Below are positions 46,460 through 55,098 of a DNA stretch of 64,000 bases, piece after piece. The stretch's first letter is position 1. Each line of letters begins with the position of its first letter. Source of the stretch: JAWKWH01 sp963669285 (GTDB lineage: Bacteria > Pseudomonadota > Alphaproteobacteria > Rhizobiales > Rhizobiaceae); NCBI GenBank assembly GCA_963669285.2, contig CAXXSI010000022.1, forward strand, positions 744,001-808,000, given 5' to 3'. Both the position numbers and the translations under genes were made by a program. The notes beneath the pieces are model-generated. The model saw only the letters and a program-made list of their open reading frames with translations. It was not told the origin of the DNA and did no database searches.

Positions 46460-46807
46460 TTGTTCCAATTACGTTACGCCGAGATCGATGACGACTCTCT
46501 GACCGATGCAAAGGAACGAGAGCGGGAGTTGCTCCAACGCTCCATAGATCTGCTGGAGGTTGCCCGCGAAAAGGGTGTGAAATCTTTTGCGGCGTCGGAG
46601 GCGATTTTGTTTGTGGTCCGGCTTTGGAGTTCATTCATTGAAGATCTTGCCGATCAGAACAATGAACTGCCGGACGAGTTGCGCGCCAGTCTGATTTCGA
46701 TCGGCATTTGGATTTTGAAGGAAGCGGAGGCAATTCGCCAGGAGGAAACCGACAATTTCGACGGGCTTATTGAGATCTCCGAAATCATAAGGGATGGAAT
46801 AAAATGA
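46460..46807 (+). CDS. flaF: flagellar biosynthesis regulator FlaF
   Basis: A 115-residue helical cytoplasmic protein of the FlaF family, which in alphaproteobacteria is needed for flagellin secretion and synthesis and works against FlbT. The start appears to be TTG at 46460, preceded by GAAGGAG, giving MFQLRYAEIDDDS. The family's C-terminal stretch WSSFIEDLADQNNELPDELR is present. It overlaps flbT by four bases. Confidence 0.9.
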   Translation: MFQLRYAEIDDDSLTDAKERERELLQRSIDLLEVAREKGVKSFAASEAILFVVRLWSSFIEDLADQNNELPDELRASLISIGIWILKEAEAIRQEETDNFDGLIEISEIIRDGIK

Positions 46808-47256
46808 AGGGCGGTTTTAAAATCTCGCTAAAGGCCAATGAACGTATTTTCATCAACGGTGCGGTTGTCAGGGTGGACAGGAAGACATCGCTGGAGTTTC
46901 TGAACGATGTCGATTTTCTGCTCGAAAATCACGTTCTGCAGGCCGCCGACGCGAACACGCCGTTGAAGCAATTGTACTTCATCGTGCAGATCATGGTCAT
47001 GTCGCCGAACGATGCCGAGAGCGCAAGGGACCTGTTTCGAAGCAGTATAGCAGCGTTGCTCGACACTTTCGAAAATCCGCCCATTGCGGCCGAGCTCAAG
47101 AACATCGACCGGCTGGTCAACGAAAAGAAGGTGTATGAGGCGCTCAAGACCATTCGATCGCTTTATCCATATGAGGAAGACATCTTGCGGGCTGGCAAGT
47201 CACCTCAACCGGTTCCAGATACGCCCGAGCAAGAACTTCGGCTCGCAACAGGATAA
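46804..47256 (+). CDS. flbT: flagellin post-transcriptional regulator FlbT
   Basis: A 150-residue protein with the FlbT start GGFKISLKANERIFINGAVV. FlbT binds flagellin mRNA leaders and controls their stability; in Caulobacter it represses until the hook is complete, in Brucella it activates. It is coupled to flaF by overlap and precedes flgD by 5 bases. Confidence 0.92.
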   Translation: MKGGFKISLKANERIFINGAVVRVDRKTSLEFLNDVDFLLENHVLQAADANTPLKQLYFIVQIMVMSPNDAESARDLFRSSIAALLDTFENPPIAAELKNIDRLVNEKKVYEALKTIRSLYPYEEDILRAGKSPQPVPDTPEQELRLATG

Positions 47257-47261
47257 TCAAA

Positions 47262-47651
47262 ATGGACGCCATATCAGCAGTTTCACAAGCGTCGCGCGCG
47301 ACGCAATCCGCCTCGGCGGCAAATGTCGACTATCAAACATTCCTTCGCCTGCTTGTCGCGGAAATGCGCAATCAGGACCCGACAAAGCCGATGGAATCGA
47401 CGGAATACATCGCCCAACTTGCCAGTTTCTCCAGTGTTGAACAGTCGATTCAGCTGAACAACAAGCTGGATCAGTTGCTGAGCACTTCGTACATCGCGCA
47501 GGCGGATGCCCTGATTGGCCACAGGATCACCTCTCCGGATGGTGAAGTGTCCGGCACCGTCGTTGAGGTGAAGGTCTATGATGACGGGCTGATTGCCGTT
47601 CTCGATACTGGTGAAGAAATGATTGTTGGTGGTGGCGTGAAGATCAGCTGA
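47262..47651 (+). CDS. flgD: flagellar hook-capping protein FlgD
   Basis: A 129-residue hook scaffold cap, of the short rhizobial type. The N-terminal FlgD domain is clear: DYQTFLRLLVAEMRNQDPTK followed by PMESTEYIAQLASFSSVEQ. The usual C-terminal FlgD Ig-like and Tudor domains are largely missing, leaving a small strand-rich domain. It overlaps fliQ by one base. Confidence 0.93.
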   Translation: MDAISAVSQASRATQSASAANVDYQTFLRLLVAEMRNQDPTKPMESTEYIAQLASFSSVEQSIQLNNKLDQLLSTSYIAQADALIGHRITSPDGEVSGTVVEVKVYDDGLIAVLDTGEEMIVGGGVKIS

Positions 47652-47917
47652 TGAACCAGGCGGACGCCCTCGAACTGATGCAGGTTTCGATCTGGACTGT
47701 GCTGGTCGCCTCAGCACCTGCAATCATCGCCGCGATGTTCGTCGGCGTGGGGATAGCGTTGCTTCAGGCGCTCACGCAGGTTCAGGAAGTGACGCTGACA
47801 TTCGTTCCCAAGATACTTGCGATTTTACTCGCGGTTTCGGTCACGGCGCCGTTCATCGGCGCGCAAATCGGTTATCTGGCCACGATCACCTTCAATCGTA
47901 TCGAAGTCGGATTTTAG
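47651..47917 (+). CDS. fliQ: flagellar export gate protein FliQ
   Basis: An 88-residue gate subunit with two membrane hairpin helices. The signature ADALELMQVSIWTVLVASAP and QALTQVQEVTLTFVPKILAI are those of FliQ. It joins FliP and FliR in the export pore. Immediately after its TAG stop comes a copy of a short dispersed repeat. Confidence 0.95.
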   Translation: MNQADALELMQVSIWTVLVASAPAIIAAMFVGVGIALLQALTQVQEVTLTFVPKILAILLAVSVTAPFIGAQIGYLATITFNRIEVGF

Positions 47918-47918
47918 T

Positions 47919-47933
47919 CCGGACATGGTCTAG
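47919..47933. repeat. 3'-end intergenic motif, copy 1 (variant CCGGACATGGTCTAG)
   Basis: A variant of the motif found exactly at 52859 and 55099. Like the 52859 copy it begins one base after a TAG stop codon. A small hairpin with a TTCG loop (CCTCAA 47965-47970, TTGAGG 47975-47980) follows within the same gap before flhA. Confidence 0.4.
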
Positions 47934-48041
47934 GCGCTGGCCCGCAAAACCGTCCAAACAAGCACCTCAATTCGTTGAGGCTCACGCAAGCCACAGGTCA
48001 TACGATAGCGGCATGATCCGTGGAATGGGCCATCTATCGAC

Positions 48042-50126
48042 ATGAGCGCTGCAGAATTTACCGGAATTGAACCGCGAGGCCACAGCAGGGACGTCCTGCT
48101 TGCTATCGGGATCATTTTCATTCTGGCAGTGTTGTTCCTGCCCATTCCCGCACTTCTCATCGATTTCGGACTTGCTGTTTCGGTCGCCCTTTCCGTGCTG
48201 ATCCTGATGGTGGCGCTGTGGATTGCCCGTCCACTGGATTTTTCGGCGTTTCCGACGGTTCTGCTGATCGCCACGATGCTGAGATTGTCACTCAATATCG
48301 CGACGACCCGACTGATACTGTCGGAGGGCCACGAAGGCGTGAACGCGGCCGGCTACGTCATCGGCGGATTTTCACGATTTGTGATGGATGGCGATTTTGT
48401 CATCGGCCTGGTTGTTTTCCTCATTTTGATCATCGTCAATTTCGTGGTCATCACCAAGGGCTCCACCCGCATCGCCGAGGTCGGCGCCCGCTTTACGCTG
48501 GATGCGATTCCGGGAAAGCAGATGTCCATTGATGCGGATCTTTCGGCCGGCATCATCACCGAACGGGAAGCGCAGGAGAAACGCCGGGAACTGGAGGAGG
48601 AAAGTTCTTTCTTCGGATCGATGGACGGTGCGTCGAAATTCGTTCGCGGTGATGCGATCGCCGGATTGATCATCACGGCCATCAATATTCTGGGCGGAAT
48701 GATTATCGGATATTCACGCCACAACATGTCGCTGGGTGATGCGGCTGACGTGTTCATCAAACTGGCGGTCGGCGACGGTCTGGTTTCACAGATACCCGCC
48801 CTAATCGTCTCGCTGGCGGCGGGTCTTCTTGTGTCCAAGGGCGGCACCCGAGGTTCAGCCGACCAGGCGGTATTCGGCCAGCTCAGCGCATATCCGCGCG
48901 CGCTTTATGTCGCGTCCCTGCTGCTTCTGGTTCTGGCGATTATGCCGGGTCTGCCTGCGTTACCATTCCTGGTTTTGGCCGGATTGATGGCATCAAGCGC
49001 CTACATCATTCCTCGTCGGGTCGAACTTCAAAAGGAGGAGCAGAAGGCACACGAGGAAAGAGAGCGCCAGGTCCAGGAAGAAGAAGACAGGGATTCGATC
49101 AAATCCTCTCTTAAAACCAATGAGATCGAGCTTCTGTTTGGCAAACAGATCGGTGCGCGGATGTTGCCGCAGAGGCAGGAACTGGCATTCCGGATGTCCC
49201 GGATGCGGAAGAAATTTGCCGTTCAATACGGATTTGTCATTCCGGAAGTCCGCCTGTCGGACGATTTCTCGATTTCAGACAAGGGTTACCAGATCAAGAT
49301 CCACGGAACCGTTGCCGGCGCCTATGAACTCAGAGTCGGTGAACTGATCGCTCTGGTCGGGGAAGATGAACTTCCGGACATGCCGGCGGAAAAGGTACGC
49401 GAGCCGGCTTTCGGTATGGAAGCACTGTCTGTGCCGGAAGCGTTTGCCGAGGACCTCAAGCAGGCGAAAATTCCGACCGCGGACAACATGTCGGTCCTTC
49501 TGACGCATCTGAGCGAAGTGATCCGCAACAACCTCCCGCAACTGCTGTCTTACAAGGATATGAAAACCCTCATCGATCGCCAGGAACCGGAGTACAGGAA
49601 ACTGGTGGACGAAATCTGCACGACACATCTTTCCTATCCCGGATTGCAGGCTGTGCTGAAACTTCTGCTGGCCGAGCGGGTGTCCATTCGCAACCTGCAC
49701 CTGATTGTCGAAGCGATCGCCGAGGTCGCCCCCCATATCAGGCGGACCGAGCAGATTGTCGAGCACGTCCGCATCCGCATTTCGCAACAATTGTGCGGCG
49801 ATATCACCGAAGACGGGGTTTTGCGCGTATTGCGGTTGGGCAATCGGTGGGACATGACATTCCACCAAAGCCTGAAACGAGACGCCAACGGAGAAATCCG
49901 CGAGTTCGATGTGGAGCCGCGCGCGCTTGAAGAGTTTGGCGAGCAGGCAAAAAGCGTCATTCAGCAGCATCTCGAATCCGGGAAGCACTTCGCGATCGTC
50001 ACTGCGCCCGAGACACGACCTTATGTTCGTATGATCATCGAGCGCCTGTTTCCCAATCTTCCTGTCCTGTCGCATGTGGAAATTGCCAAGGGTGTCGAAC
50101 TAAGGGTGCTCGGATCGATTTCGTGA
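48042..50126 (+). CDS. flhA: flagellar export platform protein FlhA
   Basis: A 694-residue export protein with eight membrane helices in the first 330 residues and a large cytoplasmic ring domain. The FHIPEP-family signature is seen at FVVITKGSTRIAEVGARFTL, followed by DAIPGKQMSIDADLSAGIIT. It docks chaperones and links with FliPQR. ATG 48042 gives a normal length; its stop overlaps fliR (ATGA). Confidence 0.96.
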   Translation: MSAAEFTGIEPRGHSRDVLLAIGIIFILAVLFLPIPALLIDFGLAVSVALSVLILMVALWIARPLDFSAFPTVLLIATMLRLSLNIATTRLILSEGHEGVNAAGYVIGGFSRFVMDGDFVIGLVVFLILIIVNFVVITKGSTRIAEVGARFTLDAIPGKQMSIDADLSAGIITEREAQEKRRELEEESSFFGSMDGASKFVRGDAIAGLIITAINILGGMIIGYSRHNMSLGDAADVFIKLAVGDGLVSQIPALIVSLAAGLLVSKGGTRGSADQAVFGQLSAYPRALYVASLLLLVLAIMPGLPALPFLVLAGLMASSAYIIPRRVELQKEEQKAHEERERQVQEEEDRDSIKSSLKTNEIELLFGKQIGARMLPQRQELAFRMSRMRKKFAVQYGFVIPEVRLSDDFSISDKGYQIKIHGTVAGAYELRVGELIALVGEDELPDMPAEKVREPAFGMEALSVPEAFAEDLKQAKIPTADNMSVLLTHLSEVIRNNLPQLLSYKDMKTLIDRQEPEYRKLVDEICTTHLSYPGLQAVLKLLLAERVSIRNLHLIVEAIAEVAPHIRRTEQIVEHVRIRISQQLCGDITEDGVLRVLRLGNRWDMTFHQSLKRDANGEIREFDVEPRALEEFGEQAKSVIQQHLESGKHFAIVTAPETRPYVRMIIERLFPNLPVLSHVEIAKGVELRVLGSIS

Positions 50127-50877
50127 TGGCGGACATCCCGGATCCATTGATTGCCGCCTTCCTGGCCCTTTGTCGGATCGGCGGCTGCTTCATGGTCATG
50201 CCCGGCTTCTCCAGCGCCCGAATTCCGACACGGGTGCGGCTGCTCCTGGTGTTGGTTCTCGTCGTGCCGATGATGACCCATGTTTGGGATTCTGGTGTTG
50301 CCAGGGGTGTCACGGGATCCGGCCGGACTTGCTTTCCTGATCTCGACGGAGACGACGATTGGGGTGTTTATCGGTCTGGTGGCGCGAATGTATTTGTTGG
50401 CATTGAGCTTTATCGGAGCCGCAATCGCGAACTCGATCGGTCTTGGCGGTATCGGTGGCGTAGGCCTCGATGAATCGGAACCGCAGGCGGCATTGGGCGC
50501 GCTAATTTCCCTCTTTGCGCTGATAATCTTGTTTACCCTCGAATTCCATCACGAGATGATACGGGCGCTGGTCGGTTCCTACTATGTGTTTCCTGTCGGC
50601 GCGGTACTGTCGCCCAGGCCGCTTTTGACGGCGCTGGTCGACAAGTTGGCCGAGGCATTTTTGATCGTGCTGAGATTTGGCAGCCCGTTTATTGCCTATG
50701 CCCTGATCGTGAATTTGACGGTCGGACTGCCTCAACAAGCTTACGCCGCAGATCCCGATCTACTTCGTGTCACTTCCATTCGTCATCGCGGGCGGATTGG
50801 CGATGTTCTATTTTGCTATCCCGGTGATCATCAGCCTCTTCGGGGGAGCATTCACCGAATTCGTGATCGTGAAATAA
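50123..50877 (+). pseudogene. fliR: flagellar export gate protein FliR, two frameshifts
   Basis: The intact product would be about 250 residues with six membrane segments. Frame one covers MADIPDPLIAAFLALCRIGG to about 50285, frame two continues ISTETTIGVFIGLVARMYLL to about 50730, and a third frame gives LTPQIPIYFVSLPFVIAGGL and ends GGAFTEFVIVK with TAA 50875-50877. One extra base at TTTGGG (about 50285-50291) and one extra C at CTGCCTC (about 50728-50731) explain both breaks. FliR is essential for flagellar export, so if real the cell would be non-motile. A sequence error is more likely. Confidence 0.85.
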
Positions 50878-50881
50878 CGTT

Positions 50882-51287
50882 ATGGCCGATGATCCAAAAA
50901 GACTTGCGCGGTTGTTGCGAATCCAGACCCAACTGAACAGTGCCAGCAAATCGCTTCTGACGCGCAATGTCGCAGAAAATCTCAAGCTCAAGGATGAATT
51001 GAAGGATCTGAATGCGCTCGTTGATGGGGGACAATGTGATCACGAGGGTTTTTCCGCAAATTGGCATCCGCAGGTTGGTGAATGTCGCCCAGCTTGAAAG
51101 TGACAGCTCGCTGGAAATCGGGCGATTGGCAACCGAGCTTGGTGTCGGGAAGTCGAAAACCCGCGCATTGCAGAAACGGCTCGATCAGAGCAACTCAATG
51201 AAGGAACGAAAAAAACTGGAGTCCGATTTCCTTGAACGCCTGTCACTCGCATCCGTCAGCAGGCGGCCAGTTTCCCGCAAGGATTAG
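50882..51287 (+). pseudogene. coiled-coil flagellar-locus protein, frameshifted at a G5 run
   Basis: Two frames join into a protein of about 134 residues if one G is removed from the run at 51026-51030. The composite begins MADDPKRLARLLRIQTQLNS, passes VDGDNVITRVFPQIGIRR and ends with a charged helix (KKLESDFLERL). The layout, two long charged helices, recalls FliJ-type export chaperones, but the family is not recognised. It starts 4 bases after fliR and precedes the flgJ-like gene by 36 bases. Homopolymer origin suggests either a sequencing slip or phase variation. Confidence 0.6.
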
Positions 51288-51323
51288 CAGGTACTTTGTC
51301 GGTACTGATTGGAGATATTCGCC

Positions 51324-51893
51324 GTGGCCATATCACCGCCATCTGATATCGTACTGGACGTCGTCAACGCGGTTGGTCCCGCCGGTTCCGCCAAAGCTGG
51401 AGAGCGCCTGGCGGCGATTGCACGCAGTGCCAAAGCCGGGTCAGTTGCAAATGACTTCAAGCCGGACGGACCGAGCGTCGCCAACATGGCGACAACTCAG
51501 AACATCAGCCATACGCGGGCAAGTGATCCAAGGGTGAAGTTCGAAGGCTTTGTGCTCCAAACCTTCATAGAAACCATTTTGCCCAAGGATAGCGAAAATA
51601 CCTTCGGCAGTGGTCTTGCTGGCGACATGTGGAAATCGATGCTTTCGGAGAAAATTGCAGGCGTCGTGGCTTCACGCGGGGGAGTGGGCATTGCCAACAG
51701 GATTCTTGCTGATTTTGTAATGAATGGCGAAGTCAAGGAACCCGTCATCGGTGCGGTCGATGTCGGACAGGTCGTGGAAAATGCACATCCCGCTGATCAT
51801 TCGACGGCCGTGCTGCACGATAGGCAACGGAAATTCATCAGTCTTCTCAGCGGGTGGCACGTAACAACCAACGCAGAGGATGGACAATCTTGA
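51324..51893 (+). CDS. FlgJ-like rod-binding protein
   Basis: A 189-residue protein whose middle (about residues 70-130) matches the rod-binding domain of FlgJ: FEGFVLQTFIETILPKDSEN, MWKSMLSEKIAGVVASRGGV and GIANRILADF. The peptidoglycan-hydrolase half of enteric FlgJ is absent, as usual in alphaproteobacteria; the separate transglycosylase at 41040 may replace it. The start is GTG 51324 with GGAGAT eight bases upstream. Confidence 0.82.
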   Translation: MAISPPSDIVLDVVNAVGPAGSAKAGERLAAIARSAKAGSVANDFKPDGPSVANMATTQNISHTRASDPRVKFEGFVLQTFIETILPKDSENTFGSGLAGDMWKSMLSEKIAGVVASRGGVGIANRILADFVMNGEVKEPVIGAVDVGQVVENAHPADHSTAVLHDRQRKFISLLSGWHVTTNAEDGQS

Positions 51894-52324
51894 ACCTCTT
51901 GGAAAATCTCTACGAAGACCGCACTGAGCCGGTCAGCGCAATTGCCCGGGCCGCAACGGTCGACAGCATTGCCGATACAAGTCTTCAGTCGATTATCAGG
52001 CGGATCCTTGAATGCGTCGAGTTGGAAACAAAATCGATACGCGCCGACAATCAGTTTGATGCCAAACAGTCAAACAGCCGCAAAAGCCGGTTGCTATACG
52101 AACTTGGCCGGGCTAGCCGCAACATGAACCTTGCTGATCTCGATCGCTCCTGCCGCGACGATCTGGAAGCACTTCGCGCAGCACTGTCGGAAAATGAGAC
52201 CGTACTGAAAGCACAAATATCGGCGGTCTCCGAAGTGGCGTCGATTGTTCAAAATGCGATTGAGCGGGAAGAGACGGACGGAACCTATACGACCGGGGGA
52301 ATGGCCGCGCCGGGATTGGTATGA
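51890..52324 (+). CDS. FlgN-like helical protein of the flagellar locus
   Basis: A helical protein of about 144 residues with a coiled-coil C-terminal half (DDLEALRAALSENETVLKAQ). In the rhizobial cluster a protein of this kind follows flgJ and is thought to be the FlgN-type chaperone for the hook-junction proteins. TTG 51890 overlaps the previous stop (TTGA) and has an AGAGGATGG site; GTG 51854 is in frame and would add 12 residues. The functional label is tentative. Confidence 0.6.
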   Translation: MNLLENLYEDRTEPVSAIARAATVDSIADTSLQSIIRRILECVELETKSIRADNQFDAKQSNSRKSRLLYELGRASRNMNLADLDRSCRDDLEALRAALSENETVLKAQISAVSEVASIVQNAIEREETDGTYTTGGMAAPGLV

Positions 52325-52857
52325 TTCGGTTTTTGTTTCTGGGTTTGGTGGCATGTGCGTCGACGCTGGGCGGTGCGCAATTGGCTATATCGTTTTCAGC
52401 GGCTAAGCCGGAAGCGAATGCCAATTCCGCCAGTTCGTACTCCACATTCGATATTTTCGAGACCGAACTGCTGGCTGCCAATCGACTGTCTGGCGATCAT
52501 GTTTCGGGCTATTTTCTGGCGCGGTTCGTGGTCGCAATGCATCCCGGTTCCGGAGAGCGGCGCTTGCCGCCGATCAAACCGGTGTTCATCGATACTTTTC
52601 ACAGTTTTGTTTCCGCAAGCCCGATGTTCGATTTCTCCCAGACCGGCGCAATTGATGTCGCCCGGATCGCCGGCGAGATGCGCAAACTGGTCAACAGCCG
52701 CTTCGACAAGGACGTGGTCCATTCGGTGTTTGTCACCCAGGTCGATTATCTGAAACAAAATGAGGTCAGGACCAACAGCGCTGCGCGGCGCGCCACCATT
52801 CGCGGTGAGGTCACCGGCACCGGAACTTCTGGTGTCGTCGGACGTGCCAAGCATTAG
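52321..52857 (+). CDS. exported protein of unknown function at the end of the flagellar operon
   Basis: A 178-residue protein with an N-terminal hydrophobic segment (MIRFLFLGLVACASTLGGAQ) that serves as a signal or anchor. The remainder has FDIFETELLAANRLSGDHVS and SRFDKDVVHSVFVTQVDYLK; the last stretch resembles the end of FliL-like proteins, but this is weak. It overlaps the upstream gene by four bases, so it belongs to the operon. Followed by a dispersed repeat and a terminator hairpin. Confidence 0.6.
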   Translation: MIRFLFLGLVACASTLGGAQLAISFSAAKPEANANSASSYSTFDIFETELLAANRLSGDHVSGYFLARFVVAMHPGSGERRLPPIKPVFIDTFHSFVSASPMFDFSQTGAIDVARIAGEMRKLVNSRFDKDVVHSVFVTQVDYLKQNEVRTNSAARRATIRGEVTGTGTSGVVGRAKH

Positions 52858-52858
52858 A

Positions 52859-52875
52859 CCGGATACGCTCTAGCT
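52859..52875. repeat. 17-bp direct repeat, copy 2 (CCGGATACGCTCTAGCT)
   Basis: Identical over 17 bases to the copy at 55099-55115. It lies one base after the TAG of the preceding gene. Read on the minus strand it is AGCTAGAGCGTATCCGG, resembling the short dispersed palindrome-like units common between genes in rhizobial genomes. Confidence 0.55.
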
Positions 52876-52894
52876 GGTGCCGGCGTTGCAGGCG

Positions 52895-52925
52895 AAAAAA
52901 ACGTCCCGCTGTAAGCGGGACGTTT
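52895..52925. terminator. hairpin terminator after the flagellar operon, possibly bidirectional
   Basis: ACGTCCCGCT (52901-52910) pairs perfectly with AGCGGGACGT (52914-52923) across a three-base loop. Seven adenines lie on the left side, so the minus-strand transcript would have a strong U-tract; the + side has only TTT. It separates the long operon from the second flagellin. Confidence 0.65.
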
Positions 52926-53372
52926 GATCTACGGCCAAGCAGGTGGTGGCCGAGAAACTAGGCGTCGAATGTCCGAGCAGTGTTGGCGGTGATTGAAAAT
53001 ACGCGCCCGGCAAGCGACAAAAACATTCCGGACCGTCCGAAATAGCGAACCAGCATCATGCACGGGCCCAAGCCCTTCGCTATGCATAAAAACTATCAAG
53101 TGCATGGTTAATATGAAGTTAACCGGTGGCGGCGAACGGCAACGGCGACCGCGAACAGACGGTCGATGTCTGCTGCGTGCAATTCATGGCGTTGAACGGT
53201 TTTTTGGCGCGTTGAATCGTTCGGGTATTTCTTTGGCCATTAACCAAGACTTAACAACGATTTTCTACTGTTGGTTAACTATTTTGGGCAGGTTGTACGC
53301 CTGAGCATGATGCTTCCCCACTCCGGAATCCGGAATGTGAACACAGACAATCGATCTGGGTAAGGAAGTTCC
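52926..53372 (+). promoter_or_regulatory. promoter and leader region of the second flagellin
   Basis: This 447-base gap has no convincing gene. It becomes AT-rich near 53230-53290, where the promoter probably lies. The leader next to the ATG has GTAAGGAAG as ribosome site. A leader of this kind would be the target of FlbT if that control operates here, which is inference. Confidence 0.35.
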
Positions 53373-54290
53373 ATGACCAGTATTATGACCAATCCATCGG
53401 CGATGACAGCGCTCAGGTCACTTCAAGCCACGAATAAAGAGCTGCAAGCGACCCAAAACCGCATCTCGACGGGTCTCGAAGTGGAAACTGCCTCCGACAA
53501 TGCCGCATACTGGTCCATCGCAACGACAATGCGTTCCGACAACAAGGCGCTCAGTACGGTGCAGGATGCCCTCGGCCTTGGTGCAGCCAAGATCGATACG
53601 ACCTATACCGGACTGACTTCGACGCTGGACGTGGTCGGCGAAATCAAGGTCAAGATTGTTGCAGCGCGCGAACCCGGGGTCGATCGAACCAAAATTCAGG
53701 CCGAGATAACCGAACTGCAAAGCCAGCTCTTTGCTATTGCTGAATCCGCATCTTTCTCGGGCGAAAACTGGTTGGCTGTGGATTCCTCCGCTGTGGGATA
53801 CGCGCAGATCAAGTCGATTGTATCGTCCTTTACCCGCGATTCTTCAGGCGTGTCCGTGCAGACAATCGCCATCGATACCGCTTCGACAGAGTTGTTCGAT
53901 GCCGCCGATCAATCGGGGATCCTGGATTCGACCTTCACCACCACCGGGGCGGGAGCCGTGACCGTCTCGGTATTCAATCTGGACGTGACCGACCCGACGA
54001 TCGACGACACCGACATCGATGACATGATCTCCAATGTCGATTCCGCATTGCTGGCGGTGACAACTGCGGCATCCGATGTCGGGGCGGTCAAGAAGCGCGT
54101 GTCGATGCAGCAGGATTTCGTATCCAGTTTGATCGACGCCATTGATCGCGGAATCGGCACGCTTGTCGATGCGGATATGAGCAAGGAGTCAACGCGGTTA
54201 CAGGCGCTGCAAGTTCAGCAGCAACTGGGTATTCAGTCGTTGACCATTGCAAACGCCAGCGCCCAGTCGATCCTGTCGCTGTTCCAGTAA
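53373..54290 (+). CDS. flagellin (second copy)
   Basis: A 305-residue flagellin closely similar along its whole length to the one at 33546. It has MTALRSLQATNKELQATQNR, ISTGLEVETASDNAAYWSIA and the ending AQSILSLFQ. The middle domain differs most, for example around SSGVSVQTIAIDTASTELFD. It stands alone between two terminators and so has its own promoter. The filament may be built of both subunits, as in other rhizobia. Confidence 0.95.
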   Translation: MTSIMTNPSAMTALRSLQATNKELQATQNRISTGLEVETASDNAAYWSIATTMRSDNKALSTVQDALGLGAAKIDTTYTGLTSTLDVVGEIKVKIVAAREPGVDRTKIQAEITELQSQLFAIAESASFSGENWLAVDSSAVGYAQIKSIVSSFTRDSSGVSVQTIAIDTASTELFDAADQSGILDSTFTTTGAGAVTVSVFNLDVTDPTIDDTDIDDMISNVDSALLAVTTAASDVGAVKKRVSMQQDFVSSLIDAIDRGIGTLVDADMSKESTRLQALQVQQQLGIQSLTIANASAQSILSLFQ

Positions 54291-54473
54291 GCTCAACAAT
54301 GGGCAGTAAGCGCGTCGAAGGCTAAGTCGACACCTGTCGAAGCGGACCATGGAACCGTATGACCTGATTTCGGCTCGGGACAACCTTCCGGGCGTCAGGT
54401 TCGCGCAAGTTTCGAAAGCTATCGGTGCCCGTGTCATTGCTGCGACCGCGGCAATGCACCCGTAATTGACTAA

Positions 54474-54512
54474 CCGCCAGGATCAGGCTCATTTCACCTG
54501 GCGGTTTTTTTT
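54474..54512 (+). terminator. Rho-independent terminator downstream of the second flagellin
   Basis: CCGCCAGG (54474-54481) pairs with CCTGGCGG (54497-54504), followed directly by eight thymines (54505-54512). The 183 bases between the flagellin stop and this hairpin contain no gene, so the flagellin mRNA has a long 3' untranslated part. Confidence 0.85.
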
Positions 54513-54772
54513 GCCCTTTTTTGACTGGTCAGACGGCAACCGACGATTCACTGGAAATTTACCTCTGACCGGTATGGTTGCAATCAAGCGAGCAGGGCTA
54601 TTCCCTGTGCATGATGCGTCTCGCTCTCTCGGCCCGGCCGAACTGTTTCTTCAACCAATCATCAATGTGTTTGCGGTCAGCAATCTGCTGCGCGTTTTAT
54701 CCATTTTTTTGTTTTCCTCGCGGGGGCGAGGATCGAAATCCCTCTGGCAGCCTTCACGCTTTGGGGTATTTT

Positions 54773-54804
54773 GCGCTCCGTCTTATGGCGGAGCGCTTTT
54801 TTTT
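54773..54804 (+). terminator. second Rho-independent terminator, of an unidentified transcript
   Basis: GCGCTCCG (54773-54780) pairs with CGGAGCGC (54789-54796) and is followed by eight thymines. No good protein gene precedes it on the + strand since the flagellin terminator, so a short RNA from the 54,513-54,772 interval is possible. Confidence 0.7.
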
Positions 54805-55098
54805 GCTCTCAGCCGCAAATATAACGGGCTTTCGATCAACCTTCAGTCAGTCGACGGATATCGCCATCGGCAGAATCCCGGAACAGTGCAAAGAACACAA
54901 AATCCACCCTGTGGCGGTGGTATTCCACGATGGCAAGATTCGAGAAAGCTACGGGTGCTAGAGAGGCCCCGCCTCCTGGATTCGCCCCACATTTGGGAGG
55001 CCAGCCCGCCACTCAACCCGCTGAGTTGGCGGGCTTATCATTCTTTGAATGGTTTCAACCGGAAAACTGTCGAGAACGACAATTTGCAGTGATTTAAG
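54805..55098. other. intergenic stretch with a strong hairpin and no clear gene
   Basis: A long hairpin is at 55003-55035, with AGCCCGCCA facing TGGCGGGCT and inner CTCA/TGAG pairs; no T-run follows. The 54,850-54,961 part is open in one + frame and ends HPVAVVFHDGKIRESYGC, which looks protein-like but has no start or ribosome site of its own. It may be a gene remnant. Confidence 0.4.

Noticed and set aside
54714..54760. A T-arm-like sequence (AGGATCGAAATCCCT) suggesting a tRNA end or attachment site
   Set aside because: The loop has eight bases, lacks the TTC and the C61 position, and no D-arm, anticodon arm or matching acceptor stem lies upstream.
54466..55092. 208-residue + strand frame across the post-flagellin region
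   Set aside because: It reads through two terminator hairpins and a long hairpin, and its composition is not protein-like.
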